Source of the DNA: Echinococcus granulosus
Taxonomy: Eukaryota > Platyhelminthes > Cestoda > Cyclophyllidea > Taeniidae
Length of the DNA: 64,000 bases
Direction of reading: 5' to 3'
NCBI RefSeq assembly: GCF_000524195.1
Contig: NW_020170416.1
Location: 508,250-572,249, forward strand
Part shown: piece after piece, positions 12,681 through 25,500 of the stretch
Layout of the letters: every line of letters begins with the position of its first letter
Numbering within the stretch: the stretch's first letter is position 1
The notes under the pieces: model-generated
Database searches by the model: none
The model's input: only the letters and a program-made list of their open reading frames with translations
What the model was told of the DNA's origin: nothing
Program-made: the position numbers and the translations under genes

Positions 12681-12775
12681 AAATCGGTATGAAAGTTAGA
12701 AACGGAAGCCGCGACTTTTACATTGCAAGCGATTGTTAAGACCCGCCTTGTGTACAAGTAGCGTTTGTATCCCTC
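12681..12775 (-). CDS. Candidate exon preceding the 12386-12506 exon, unidentified minus-strand gene
   Basis: A TCTTCAG acceptor, then 95 nt in the only open frame (EGYKRYLYTRRVLTIACNVK then VAASVSNFHTD) and a perfect GTAAGT donor in phase 2. The two left-over bases join the A of the next candidate exon to give Leu. Phase agreement is the main support; function unknown. Confidence 0.25.
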
Positions 12776-15700
12776 CTGAAGACGTAAGGACAGATTGGTG
12801 GACTGTTGACAAGGCATGACATGTACATAACATAACATGCGAACAAGGTGGTGGCCGTAATCACAAAACGCAGACAAATAAAAGCGATTTAACTAAAAAA
12901 TCCCTTTGTTACATTATGTCCTGTCGTAATTTAGCATTCAGAGCCTCCGCATCGTTTATTGCCCTTCAGGAGTAAAGCCCTTTTGAATTTTAAATGTACC
13001 CACCGTCCAGATCGTTAATGTGGATCAGTGTAACGCCTCTTATTTCCAGTGATGAAAAATTTTCTTTCGTCCATGGAACTCAAACTCTTATCTATTTCCA
13101 TTAAGTATTACATTATCCTCCCCTTTTGATCAACTGAGAGATTGCTTCAAAGATATGGAGAAGGGATGATGGTCTCTACCTTGGGTTCGTGGAACTCCCT
13201 GAACTGCCTACCTTCAACACGGCACCTTGTAGCCCACTCACGTTCACTGAGAAGTATCTTCTAGGCTGGATGGAGGGGACACATGTTCAAGGTTGTGTTG
13301 TTAGTCAATGGGATGGAAGGGTACTCACATCAACACCGCCCCTTTCCGTAATCTCCTTGCTACTGGTGCCACACCATATGTGGATAGCCTAAGCTTCTCA
13401 CTGTAGCCACTTCACTGACGGGCGGAGCTAACAGAAATGATAGACAAGTTGACAATTAACCAGATTATAGCTTGAAGGACATACCTATTGCCGGAAGGTG
13501 GGAGCACTTGATGGCAAGAATGAATGATTGGCAATGATTAGGCGGCTGTTCTGCTGGAGTTTACTACCAAAATAACTCTAAGTTTAATTTTTCGGAGGCA
13601 GTGTTTATTCGTGCCCAAAGGATCCTACTCCCAGTCTTCTTGATTCAATCTCCACACGCACGCATTTTCTTTGTTACTTCCTGACTTTTCCCCTTTTTTC
13701 CGTCAAAAAACTCCACTTCGATCCCTCTGCACGCAACTTTTTTTTGAACTTTCTTCATTTCCAACAAACCTATGGCTTAAGAGCAATTGGAGCATTGTGG
13801 AGGACCTCTAGCGGACTAGAAGGCGCTAAATGAGTAGCTTCTTGAACTATCGGCTGGCAGGAATGACAACTCCACGGTCTAATTTAAAAGCCCCCGTTCT
13901 GCAGCCATAGACGAAGGTGCTTGTGCAACAATTAATCATCACAACACACCCTTTCTCTGGCAAAATGCCTTATTCGCAGCTCACTCAGTCACTTTGACAG
14001 CTCACATACACTCAGAACATCAAGGCTGTCTGTTATCGTGCCTCTAGCCAGTAGTATTGTGCCATCTCACCTTCCTTATGACTCGATTCTGCTGTGAGCA
14101 TAGCACATCAAAACTGACCTTGTCATGCCTGCCTCTTAGCACGGGTAGATCTTGAAGACTCCTCTCTCCAAGGAAAGCTATAGTTTTTAAGTCATCCAAC
14201 ATGATCATTCATGAGACACTCTCACTACCAAGATGAAAGGGAAATGGGTGACTAACTTACACGACGTACTTTCGTTCACCTCGTGAACAGTGACATTTCG
14301 CCAATTTTGTCTAGTTTCGAGACAGCCTAGCAAATGAAATTCCAAGTGCTAACAATAGAGTCAAAATAGGGCGTCAAACTGTCTCGCTAAGTAGGTAGGG
14401 GACAAGAGGGGCTACGGTAAGCACGTCATCCGACTACTTGTGTCTACAAATTGCTTGCTGTAAATGCTCTCACCCTGATTGTTGAGGGAGAGCGTACGTG
14501 TCGTCTCCATCGGCGGTTGGGCTCACAGGTGGTTTATAAGGAGCGCTCCAGCCGTAGAAGCGGTAAAGACTCCTGGAAGTACAAGAATGTTGATACTGCC
14601 TACGCATTGATTGGTAGCAGTCTCGAACAACCCTGACTGCATTAAACTGACCCCATGACCGATCTTCAGTTCATAACCAGGGATCACCCCATGTAGGATT
14701 GGGGTTTGGTGATGTGGATATTGGTTTAAAGGTCAGTGAAGTGGTATTATAATGAAAGCAGGAAAGCCCGCGCCTATTTTTATCCCGTTGTGATGTGTGT
14801 CGTCTTCATGCTGCTGCCGCTTTTTTGTCCAAGCGAACTGGGGAGGAAAACGGAGTTTGGGAAGGATGGGTGAATGGGGAGAAGTGCAGCAACCCTCCTG
14901 CTCCCTTTCCTTCCCCACTTCCGAGTTTTTTATACACAAAGTCAAAATTTGACTTAGTGCAACATCTCCGCCTCTTTCCCTCCCCAATGATTGATGCCAA
15001 GTTTCACCCTCCTTTAAGTTGCAACCAACTTCGACACTAATTGACTTGGATTAGTTCTGTTGGGGAAAACGTTTTTTTTCTTTACTTGACAAGACAATTC
15101 CCTTGCCTCAGTGGGAATGCAACAAAAGTGCAAAATTTTTTCCTTCAAAATTTGATTAGCCTACGGCATTCTTGCCAGCCTTTGTAGCCAGATAGGGGAG
15201 ACGTTGGAAGGTGTTTTTGTGTCCCATTGATCCGATCAATTTAGGTTCTCTCGGTTTTAGATTAGTACATGTGCTTAGAAGAGGAATAATGAGGGCTGAA
15301 TTACTTCCTGAATGCAAAAGAGGATGTAGATGTTGGAGAAAATTCAAATATAAGAGTTGTACTTTTCAAATCCCTTCAGCACCCTGATGCAAGTCCCCTC
15401 GAAGTGGATTAAAGGACACATTGTTAGCAGTCAGGCATCCTTGTTGAAGAGGGCGCGAAAAGTCACAAGGAAGTCAACTCTGCAGAGTTAATTGTGGATG
15501 GAAATCAGGGAAAGATCGCCCTGATCTTAACATCGGTGAAAGGAACAATAAAGCTCTGTCCAGTCGTCTAGAGACGTTGACATTTCACTTTTGGTGCCTT
15601 TTACTGCCTGATGAAATGGCTGGAATGCCATTTGAACATCCATATATTCGCCACTTTTTCCAACGACGTCGGTTCAAAGAATTTGAAAAGGCGTAGAAAG

Positions 15701-15973
15701 GTAGACTGAATTAGTAGGGCGCAATAGAATGCCTGGTCGAGACTCTGAGGTGGTCACTACCTGACAGAAGCCTGATGAACCTGGGGTGACAAATACTGGT
15801 TTTTGGTTTATCTCTTGGGAAAAAGTTACTAGGTTTGGAAATTTTCAGTCAGAACCCGCGCACCTCCATTGAAGGTGCATGTATGAAGTGTGGATGTCTG
15901 CCCCTGTGCAGACTTGCTTTGCGGATTACCTACAGGAAGATTGTTAAAGGTGAAGCATTGCAGATAAAGAAAT

Positions 15974-16285
15974 CGGAATACATCCATCCATCTATCCCCT
16001 ATTTATTTGTCGGTCAATTCATTCATCCATCCATCCCTTATTTATTCCGCATCCATCCATCCTGTGTCCGTCCATCCATCTATCCCGGATCCATTCATCC
16101 TGTATCCATCCATCCCGGATCCATCCATCCATTCTGTATCCATTTATCCGTCCATCCCCCCATCCATCCGTCCTATATCCATCCATCCATTCACCCATCC
16201 ATCCATCCATCCTGTATCCACCCAGCCATCTATTCATCCAGCCATTCATCTATACATTAAACCCTCCGTCAATCCATCTATGATT
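15974..16285. repeat. Degenerate CATC tetranucleotide satellite
   Basis: About 300 bp of imperfect ATCC/CATC units, with longer variants such as CATCCTGTATCCATC and CCCGGATCCATTC recurring every 20-40 bp, so a minisatellite order sits on top of the tetranucleotide. The Ile-His-Pro-Ser-rich ORFs on the plus strand and the Gly-Trp-Met-Asp ORF on the minus strand are artefacts of it. Confidence 0.9.
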
Positions 16286-17775
16286 CCATACTATTATCTG
16301 TTAACTTTCGGAGAAGGGTTCACGAGGCGACCTAGGTAAGTCAACCACACGCGGTGCCTTCAAGTAAATTAGCGAAGTCCTGCAGAACTTTAAACGATAT
16401 ACGCAAATTGTAGAATACGTATGCCATTGATTCACATTTGTGTGTAATTCCGCCCATTTCTTGTTAGGTCAATTTGCAGGTCTCTCTCATCGAGCAAGTC
16501 GATTTTTTCTTCCTTCTTTTTCGTCTTAGGTCAAACTAACCTCGCAATTTTGTGTGTCCACATCTTTTGCGTTTCACAGGAACAAAAATGAGACTTCTGG
16601 CGTGCAAATGCCCGTTACTGAATTTCCAGTTAAAGTGGTTGAATTATTCACCATAGGTAAACCAGGTTAGTAAAAATTTCGCCTCTTCTTCTCCTCTCTT
16701 CTCTGGACGGTGACATCAGTTGGACCCGACCCCCTCAATAAGGGCTGCTGGTCCCAGAAGCACTATACAACCCTTCTAGTAGGTCTAATTGAAAAAAAGG
16801 AGAGATTTTCTTCAAAAGATTGCCTACATTTATCCGAAGAGCACTTGACAGTGGCGGAGTTGGGGACCGCTGCCCTGTACCCCCTTCATTCAGCTCCGCC
16901 GCGGCCTCATCTGTGGTTCTAACCAGGACAAGATTTCTCTCAAATTATAACCTTCATCTTAAAACTTCAAGCATTTGACAAAGCATTTATCTTTTCCAAC
17001 GTCTTAAAAATAAGAAGAATTCCTAATCAGCAGTCGAACTATCCGTTCTTTAAACTGTCACCCCAAATCGATTTGCAAGTAGGTGGAGCATCGGGCCATT
17101 CCAAATGTTCCGCCGTGGAATGAGGAATCCGAGAGGAGAAAAAACTCATATTTTCCTCATTTTTTATGCTAGCTGTAAGCCATTACCATGGCTCTGCCTC
17201 ACCCTTAAGGTAGACGTCACCGTAGGGCCTTAAAAACTGCCTGATTAGAGGGAGGGGTGGGGTTGCATCAAGCCCCTAATAATACCCCATGATGCTGGCA
17301 TTGAGTCTCCTCACATTTGTCATTCTCATTCGGTATACCAAAGGGCAGGGAAGATCAAAGCTACTGAAAGATTACAAAAAAAAAACTAGTTGTAGAGGCT
17401 TTATTTGCTTTTACGGATTGAATGACCTCCGTTATACCTTTCTAATTAAGTCAAGGCCATTCTAAGATAGTGAATTCGGACTTATCCATCTCTGAACTGG
17501 TTTATGAGGCAAATTCTAGCTACACTAGATAAAATTTCAAGAAGTAGCTGACGTACCCGCGTAACTACTGTTGTCACCGTCACATGAGGGGCAGTCAAGT
17601 TAAACTGACACTTCAGTGGTTGTAAAATGACTAAGTACATCCATTAGAGTGCTAAAAAATGTACTTTTACTTGACCCTCAACATACACTTATTCCAGCCC
17701 TTTACGATCTGGACCATGCTTGGATAGACTGCTGCATTACTATCCCCAATCAATGGATGTGCTGACCTCTTCAGG

Positions 17776-17787
17776 CCCCCCCCCCCC
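17776..17787. repeat. C12 homopolymer
   Basis: Twelve consecutive C. Prone to replication slippage and to length errors in sequencing. Confidence 0.9.
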
Positions 17788-18282
17788 ATACCACTCCTGA
17801 CTCATCGTCATGACCCCGCGATCACTTTTGCCCTCATCAGGTGTTTCGCGTAAAGCCTCTGCACAGGGGTGGCTGTTGTGCCCTCTGGCAAAGATGTCAC
17901 CACAGTTGGCATCTCCACTTTCCCGGTGCATATGCCACACCATAAAACGAGAGACAAACCTCCAACTTACTGCCAAATGGCCGAGTGTCACATCGTCATA
18001 CCAACCGCAGTGGAGGCCTTCTGCTGCCTTTTATTCCTTTAATGTTGGCAGAACAGTCCTGTCATCAAAGTTTCGTTGTCTCCCATCTAACTACTCATGA
18101 GATCAGAAGTTGAAGCGTCTGATACTCTGTGACAGCATGCCAAAGACAATCTTTTGTGTTAAAGTTGTTGTTTTCATTGACTAGGGTTTACTCCGCTAAC
18201 AGTAAGCCTCTTGCATGATCAACTGAGTTACATGAACTTTCACCTATTTCCAATTCTATTGTATTCCAGATAGGTACCACCA

Positions 18283-19519
18283 ATGGAAGAGCACACAACC
18301 TTTCGATTCGCTCGATTGCTAAGCCTCCCCGACTACGATGACACTTACGCGTGGTTGCCTTTGAACACGCAGGAGAGGCCTCGACTACGGACATCGTCGT
18401 CAGTTTCCACACTCTCCTCCACTTTCCAGGCTACATCAACCAATGGAGGCAAATACGATGATCCGCTCGTATTCCATCACAGCCTTCCTAGTCACATAAC
18501 TGACGACACCACCTGTCACAACGATTCTTCACCTCCTACTCCAGATCTTTCAACCCTACCAGATCTAGATAGCGTAACTTTTCCACTTGTTGAAATTGAA
18601 GGAGAACGACTACTGGAGGAATCCGTGCAGATGCCTCAATCCCAAGCCCCAACACAGTCTGGCAGCATTCTTAATCAGCTTTTAGTACCACAGCAAGGAA
18701 AAAACAGTCCAGAAGTGAAGCACTCTCAGATGCAATCACAAAGCCTTTACGATCCAGATGTTGGAGGTGGATCCATAAAAGGACCAACTTCGGAACGTCG
18801 TTATATGTCTGCGGGGGAAATCATTCCTCTCCCCTCGTGCCATCCCATAATCGTGGAAACTTTCATTGCTTCACCGCAGCAAAATGGAACTAAAAATTCG
18901 GCAGTATCAAAGCCTTCTCTGATTTATCCAAGGTTCCCAGAATTCCCTGCACTGAATTGGAATCACAGAGAGAAAAGTGACGTGGCGGCGGTGGTGAAGA
19001 CACAGAGCAAAACTAATTATTATAGTGATGTGCAAGAAACCCACTGTTCCGCCGTGAACTCTACAGTCTCACCGTTGGACAGATTTGTGTTGCAGGATGC
19101 TGAAGAGGTGATTTCAAGGCAGGAAGTACCCTTATTGGCGCGAACTTTAGGCTCCACTATCACGATGGTCCGACGACCTCGTTCAAAGAGCTTACAAAAG
19201 CTTGAAATGTTGCAGACTTCGCCAGGACAGGAAACCTACTGTCCCTCCGTGAACTCCACAGTCTCACCGTTGGACAGATCTGTGTCGTGGGGTGCTGAAG
19301 AGGTGATTTCAAAACAGGAAGTACCCCTGTTGGCGCGACCTCCAGACTCCACTATAACGATGGATCTGGAGCCTGAAAAGCCGCGGGCTTTGTCTGATCG
19401 AACTTTGGAGATTCCGTCGTTGTCCAGTGGACCGAGCCCATCAGCTTTACCTGAAACTATCTTCCCAGTTGGTGACTCGACTGTCCTTACAACAGATGAT
19501 GTTGGATCGGTGAATCCGG
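18283..19519 (+). CDS. PHACTR: PHACTR-like large N-terminal exon
   Basis: 412 codons plus one base, the longest coding stretch in the window, ending CCG G|GTAAGT (phase 1). It starts MEEHTTFRFARLLSLPDYDD. Ser/Thr/Pro-rich and probably disordered, with no domain recognised. A splice acceptor (TTGTATTCCAG, or the TAG four bases on) lies just upstream, implying a 5' UTR exon farther left or trans-splicing. Confidence 0.75.
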
Positions 19520-22500
19520 GTAAGTATACTTCATTTTCACTTGAAGGTAGATACTCTTGACGCGGTTTCCAGTGTTAATCGATGAGAATGGGTGAGGGGT
19601 GAGTGGAAGAGGGGAGGGGAGGAAAAAACCTGGGTTCACCCGGATTTACCAAGGAAATACATTTAAAGGGGACTAACTAAATGCGCCGTTTTGCCAAGGG
19701 AGCTGGCAAGGCCAAATGACATGACCCTTCATGGGGATGTTTACAACATAAAGAGACGATGCAAAAAGGGGAGGCTTGACAGACGTCATTGCACTCACTT
19801 CTTGGAGTTTTAAGTAGGCCGCTTCATTTACTCTACACTTTGAAGTAATGAAATGAACCCATAACTTTCGATAAACAATTCCCAATCAAGGCTGCAAAGA
19901 TTTTCCAACTTTGGAGACAAATTTCCAGGCAATTAGAATAGTCTAGAATCGCCTTCCAGTTATAGGGATGCCAGCAACAGTCAGGATTTTTCGTCCCTCA
20001 TGAGAATAATTTGGTGATACTAAGGTAGCAAATACAAATCAATCTTTAGGCTTATTATCCTTCTCTAGAGTTTAGCCTTCAATCCAATGCCTTGAAATAC
20101 ATCCACTGCTTCAGATAACGGTCCATTACAAATAGGCCACTGTCAGCGATACCACTGCTAGCCACCAGAGGCCAGGGAGGTGAACTCCATCCCAACCTCA
20201 CTTTTTTCCGGTTAATTTTTCTTCCAAGAGAAGTGGCATACTTTATACCGAATTTGCATCAACTAGACCCTCCGCTTATGCCCGAAATCGCCAAAATCGG
20301 TGATTCGCTGAAACATTGGGGTTTCTGCAAGCCTTATCTGGCCTTGACAAGTCTGTTTTGGGCTAGACGGCTAGCAAGACTTTTGTACGATAGAAACAGT
20401 GGTACCTACACCAAATATACTGCATGTCACGCAAAATAGCTTGCTAATTTGAAGATTTGGCAAATTTCCTGATTCGCCAAATTACATACTACTTTTGGGT
20501 GTAATGAGTAGACACGGTGTTATTGAGTAGGGTTTGACACTTTCGCCTTATTGTCATTTATTCCTTCATCTTTTTCGACTCGCTAAATAATGCTCCACCT
20601 AATTAATGCTGAAGATGATGCCTAGAATATTCACTTAAAGGCACTTCATGCGATGAAAACCATTTGATGTATGTTAAGTGTATGCTCCGCGTGCCTCCGT
20701 TCGTTTAAGCACATTGGGTAGTGAGGCGATCAAGTGTGACCTTCACCCCCGTTTCGTGAAGTATTCAGCTAAATTTAGCAATATAAAGGATTCCTATACA
20801 TTAACTTCCGTCTCAGTTCGGCTTTTTTTTCACGTGGCATCAATAAAGTGTGCCAAACCTGCAGTAATGCTACCAATTTATATTGTCTACACTATCAGGT
20901 CGTGGTGTCACGGTGGAACCCGCATTTAAGAAGTAACCTTTGTCAACATTTGCCGTATGAATCATGCACAACCTGGGTGGATGCAAGAAAATGCAGGCAT
21001 AAATGAATAACAGATTTGGTCGAACTACAGAGGGCCTGGAGCACCAAAGTCTGACACCAGGTCTGACAGTATTTGGAGCATTGCCCCTGGTGTCTCGTCC
21101 GTCATATTTCTGTATTCTCCCTCCCAGCGTCAGTAAAGGGAATTTTTATAAAACGCAAAGTTGATTTTATGAGGAGGCGTTATTTCAAGACGTCCCTTGG
21201 ACTCGGTAGAGGAATTCACCGATGGGCTTCTATAATCTGCTTCTCCACTTTTGAGTATCCCAACTTCTCTGTCTTTCCTCGAAGTAAACACTGTGTCTAA
21301 ATGTGTCACACTACTCCTTATGTCTGGTAAAAACAGGCTCTTTTGTGGTCTATTAGGGTTCAAATGTTATTGCTTCCTGAAGTGGACTGCTTTATAGGCT
21401 AAAGCTGTCTGTGCCAGCAACACAATTTATTTTTATTGTTGTAGGGAAAGGATTTTCTGCCATTGGGTGTGAAGCTGCCTCGAAGTTAGGCGGAAGGTCG
21501 TGGAGGAGTCATGCCAGTGTGGTGAGTAGAGATAGATCCCCTCAGATATCTGGCCAGTCGCATCAGCAATCACAGGTCATGAGGACATAGACCTGAAACT
21601 GATTCACGAAAGTGCGGGAGAAGCAATTCCATCTAGCTCGCAAGTAGCATTCAAGCCAAGGCGGAACTTTTGGATGTAGTTGTATATCAAGGTGGAATAG
21701 TTGGTACTACACGCTGCATCAGGTGACATGCATGTCGTAGTGAAAAAGCCCTCCTCTCGTTTCATGGACCACTTCAGTCACGGTTGATTAAGGCGAGAGA
21801 CAATGCTGGCAGCTAGTGCATGCAACAGCGCGTGGTGATAAATGAAACGTCATGTCAGTAGTCAGAGAATGCATCGCAAATCCACTTAGATCGTTTAACA
21901 GTTTGTTTGACATTTATTGTCTGTTTTATGGTGAGGTGTGTTTGTTGGCAAAGCGACGGGACATCTGCAAGTAAGTGGCGATGCCGTCTGTGGTGGCAAC
22001 CGTATCACTCCTGTGAAGAAGCATCGTGTAGAGCATCTGATGGGCATGCCAATAGTAGTGAAGTTGTGGAGACGGACATCAGGAGAGGTGGAATGGGTCA
22101 GCGCACCCCACAAACAGGCTGACATGATCAGTCCAGCTGTCATGATGGAATTTATCATGCCAAAGCTTTTCAAGTGCATATCGCAGCCGACCAGGTCAGC
22201 AAAAAAGTCAACTCTTCGCTTTCTAAAAAAGTTATTTTCTTCCTCTTTTTTAAACTCTAAATTTGCGACTAAAGTGGAGTGGATCTCCAGTGCATGGCAT
22301 CATAACTCCTGCTAGGGGAGTGCAAGCACCACAAATCACTGTATTCGTCGTCATGGTGGCTAAAAAGCCAACGAAGAAATAAATTAGGAAATAAAACATA
22401 AATCACTAGTATAAGCAAACTGCCGTCTGGCCCTCTTCTTCCATCATTTGATGCAGCAACTGGCATTTAATCGCCTAAAAATCCTTCTTCTTTTATTCCT

Positions 22501-25500
22501 TCCTTCCTTATTTTCGCTGAAATTATGCGCAATAACACGTGATCCATCCTTCAGTGCTTTCGTATGCTTGCCTACGCCTTGCAGCCCATTTGTGGTGAAT
22601 TTTGGGACGGTATTTCTCTAATACTTGTCTGGGCCCTAATTGCTCTTCAAATAGAGCTTATTTGGTTGTCATGTGTGCAGGGGTTTTTAATTGACTATGG
22701 AAAGCATGATCCTTCCAACAACTGGTCTAGAGATGAAAGGCGATGGTTAATTGAATGAAGCCTCCATGCTGCCTAGTATATTCACTTCTTTTCCTTCCTT
22801 CACTATCTCAACAATCGATTATTGCGGTAGCGGTGTTGCCATGATCGAGCCAATCGCAATGCACGCACACCGACGCGCACATAAAAGCAGAGCATCCGAA
22901 GAAAGAAACACCATTGTATTCACTCACTCACACACTCTCTTCCACTGTACTCGCTTAAATTTCCACTGGGTCCTTCTTTTGATTGATCTAAGCCACCTTC
23001 GTCCGCCTCTCTATCCGTCCGACCGTCCGATAGCCTGTCTGGATCTATCCATTCATTTCCTCTCTTCGCTCCCCCATTTCACCCTCGTCGCACTGTAATG
23101 CTGCGTTTTCAACAACGATTGCGTGAACGATTCAAATGTAAGTGGATTTTTGTACTTGTCACCGCCTCTTAAGCGGTTAATGTCTCTGTGAAGTGAAACA
23201 GACAGATTACTGGCAGGTTTGGCCCTCTCTAGACCCTATTTTGAGTGATTGCTCCAGATAAGCAGTGTGCACGGTGCAGTGAATGTTTTTGCAGATTTCT
23301 TTCTGTTTCCGCTCCTTCTGTCTCCCTCGAGCTGCCCAAAAAAGGGAGCTACCGTCTGAGAGCAGATGTGACCGAAGTTGTAGATCTGTGGGCCCTTTTC
23401 TCTTCCTCTTTATTCTCGCATTCTGTTTCACTTAGCTGAATGTTGTTTTGCCTATTTCCTTTTTTGCATCCGGACACTTAATAGTTGAAGCACCTTGAGG
23501 TGTGCAAGTAACTTCAAATTCCCTCTAGTTTGTCAAGGTCTTTTCGCTGATCCCCCCTCTCCCTATCTCATGGCTGCTTCCGATCTAAGATTTACGTTCA
23601 TGGCACTTCTAAGTTGTCGTCAGTGTTATTTTGTTTTTACAACCCTGCCCTATTAGTGTATTTATTTAAAATATGTTTCTCGATTCTCCCATTGGCCGAG
23701 AAAATCACTAAACTTTTACTCTTATATCAAATGTGTTCAACACTTTAGAACAACTGATCTTTGTAAATAAGCCCCTAAAATGTGGTTCTTTAGGTCCATC
23801 TCCCAGATTTTTTATAATTGTTGCGGTTTTAACGCTGATTGCTTCCGTATTTCGGAACCTCATGTGGGGTGAATTTGTTTGAAGAGTATAATAAAATACA
23901 GGATGAATATGATTTATAGGCCTCTTTTTGGTCATTTTTTTTCTTATTCAATTTCATTATTCGATAACTTTGTGCCTGCTCGAAGTTGAGGACGCGGTAA
24001 GATTCATCGTAAACGTTGAATGAACGTCCACCGTATTTTTGATTTAACTGTTTCTCGAAACAAAACAGTTTTTGAGTTCAGCATTTTCGTTGTGTCACCT
24101 GTGTCAGGTCTTTGAGAACGCATGTCAAAGCATTGTTACACCGCATACAAAAAGCAGAACACGGTAATATGTCCGGACATTTGTAAGGCCTTTTACCCTG
24201 TGACCCCAAATCTGCAGTTTAATTTAGCACATGGCGTCCAACTTCCGAGGCGCACAACGTTTTCGCGGTCGAAGGAAACCATTTTGCATCGCTCCACTTT
24301 AGAAGCATAAATTAGAGCGAATCCGTGAACAGCCCGTACCCCCCAGCCCACACTGAAGTTGCAATTATCCCAAGGTAGTATGGTGGAACGATACACTACT
24401 AGTGTTCAGCAGAGTCAAGAGCCAATTATTACGATAAACCTGTAGATCCTAAAGCGCCCACGCAGTTAGGTACGCAGTTAGACAAAGTATTCCTCTACTA
24501 AAGCCTGCTTTTACATTTTGGCTGAAAGCTGCGTCGGGAGGAGTGTATTTGACAAAACATCTGGTTTGAAAGTTGGTTCGCGATTGTCTGACATGATTTC
24601 TTCATAAAAAGAGATAAACAAGGTCACTCTCCTCCTCAGTGCCTTTTTCCTCGCTCAGTCTGCAATAAGTGGCTGTCTTTAAGTCTACATTGGGGACACG
24701 TTATACTCAACCTCTTTAAACAAAAACAAAACCCATTTTCACAAGTTGACCTCATTGCGAATGGAAAATTAAGTCAAAACAGAAGGTTCGACGACTGGGA
24801 TAGATGCTGATTATCACCTAGTTTCACTTTAGAGTTGCCCATCAACGATAAATTTATTCTAAGTCATCAGAAATTTTATCCCCACCTGTCTGTGAAAAGT
24901 AAAAGCGGATCACGAGATCATGGAAAACGCCTACTGAATTAAACTGAAATATAATAGGGAGGACGATGCAATGACGTACGAGGAGAGGAGTGGGTTCTGA
25001 GAAAATTGCGGCTTTTGGCTGGAATTTAAGCTCAGGCTGTGATAATTCGTTGGCACCTGCCCAATATCCACCTGCCTTCCCTCCGTAACAAAGGTGCAGC
25101 TCCAACTTCGTCATTTTCTACGCGTTTCTGGGAAAAGTGAAGTTTCACGTCACATGTCACTGCGTATTCGTTGACGCCTCTACCTGACGGCATAGGCATG
25201 TGCACACGCACTAAGGCATGTTCTCTCTTTTTCGGAGAATTAATGCTTGTGACACTGGAGGAGTCTGCTTGCCGCCCTTATGAGATGAATGGGAATGATG
25301 GTTGTTAGATCACCTTCCTTAAGGCATGCGCTTCACCGTGTTCCTCTCAGGGGTAGGCTCTTCGTGGAAGATAGAATGTGTGGTTATCCTGTGTCGCAAA
25401 TAAGGACTTTTATTGTTCCCTTCTTTTTGCAGCCTGCTCTAGCTTTTCGTTTGAAGTGTAGGCGGGGTTTTAGTTATTTATTAGTCTCTAAATTATGTTT

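Larger units (their letters stand above)
12776..18282. other. Intergenic stretch left of the PHACTR-like gene, with a tetranucleotide satellite
   Basis: Holds the CATC satellite (15974-16285) and a C12 run (17776-17787), both listed separately. ORFs at 14.45-15.05 and 17.8-18.1 kb lack supporting splice junctions or homology. The PHACTR-like promoter or 5' UTR exons may lie in the last few kilobases but could not be fixed. Confidence 0.4.

Noticed and set aside
12405..12692. Plus-strand 95-codon Ser-rich ORF
   Set aside because: Less likely than the minus-strand reading, which has a strong donor, an acceptor and a phase-matched partner exon; strand remains open to test.
15835..16339. 110-141 codon Ile/His/Pro/Ser-rich ORFs and a Gly/Trp/Met/Asp-rich antisense ORF
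   Set aside because: They are translations of the CATC tetranucleotide repeat, which lacks stops in several frames.
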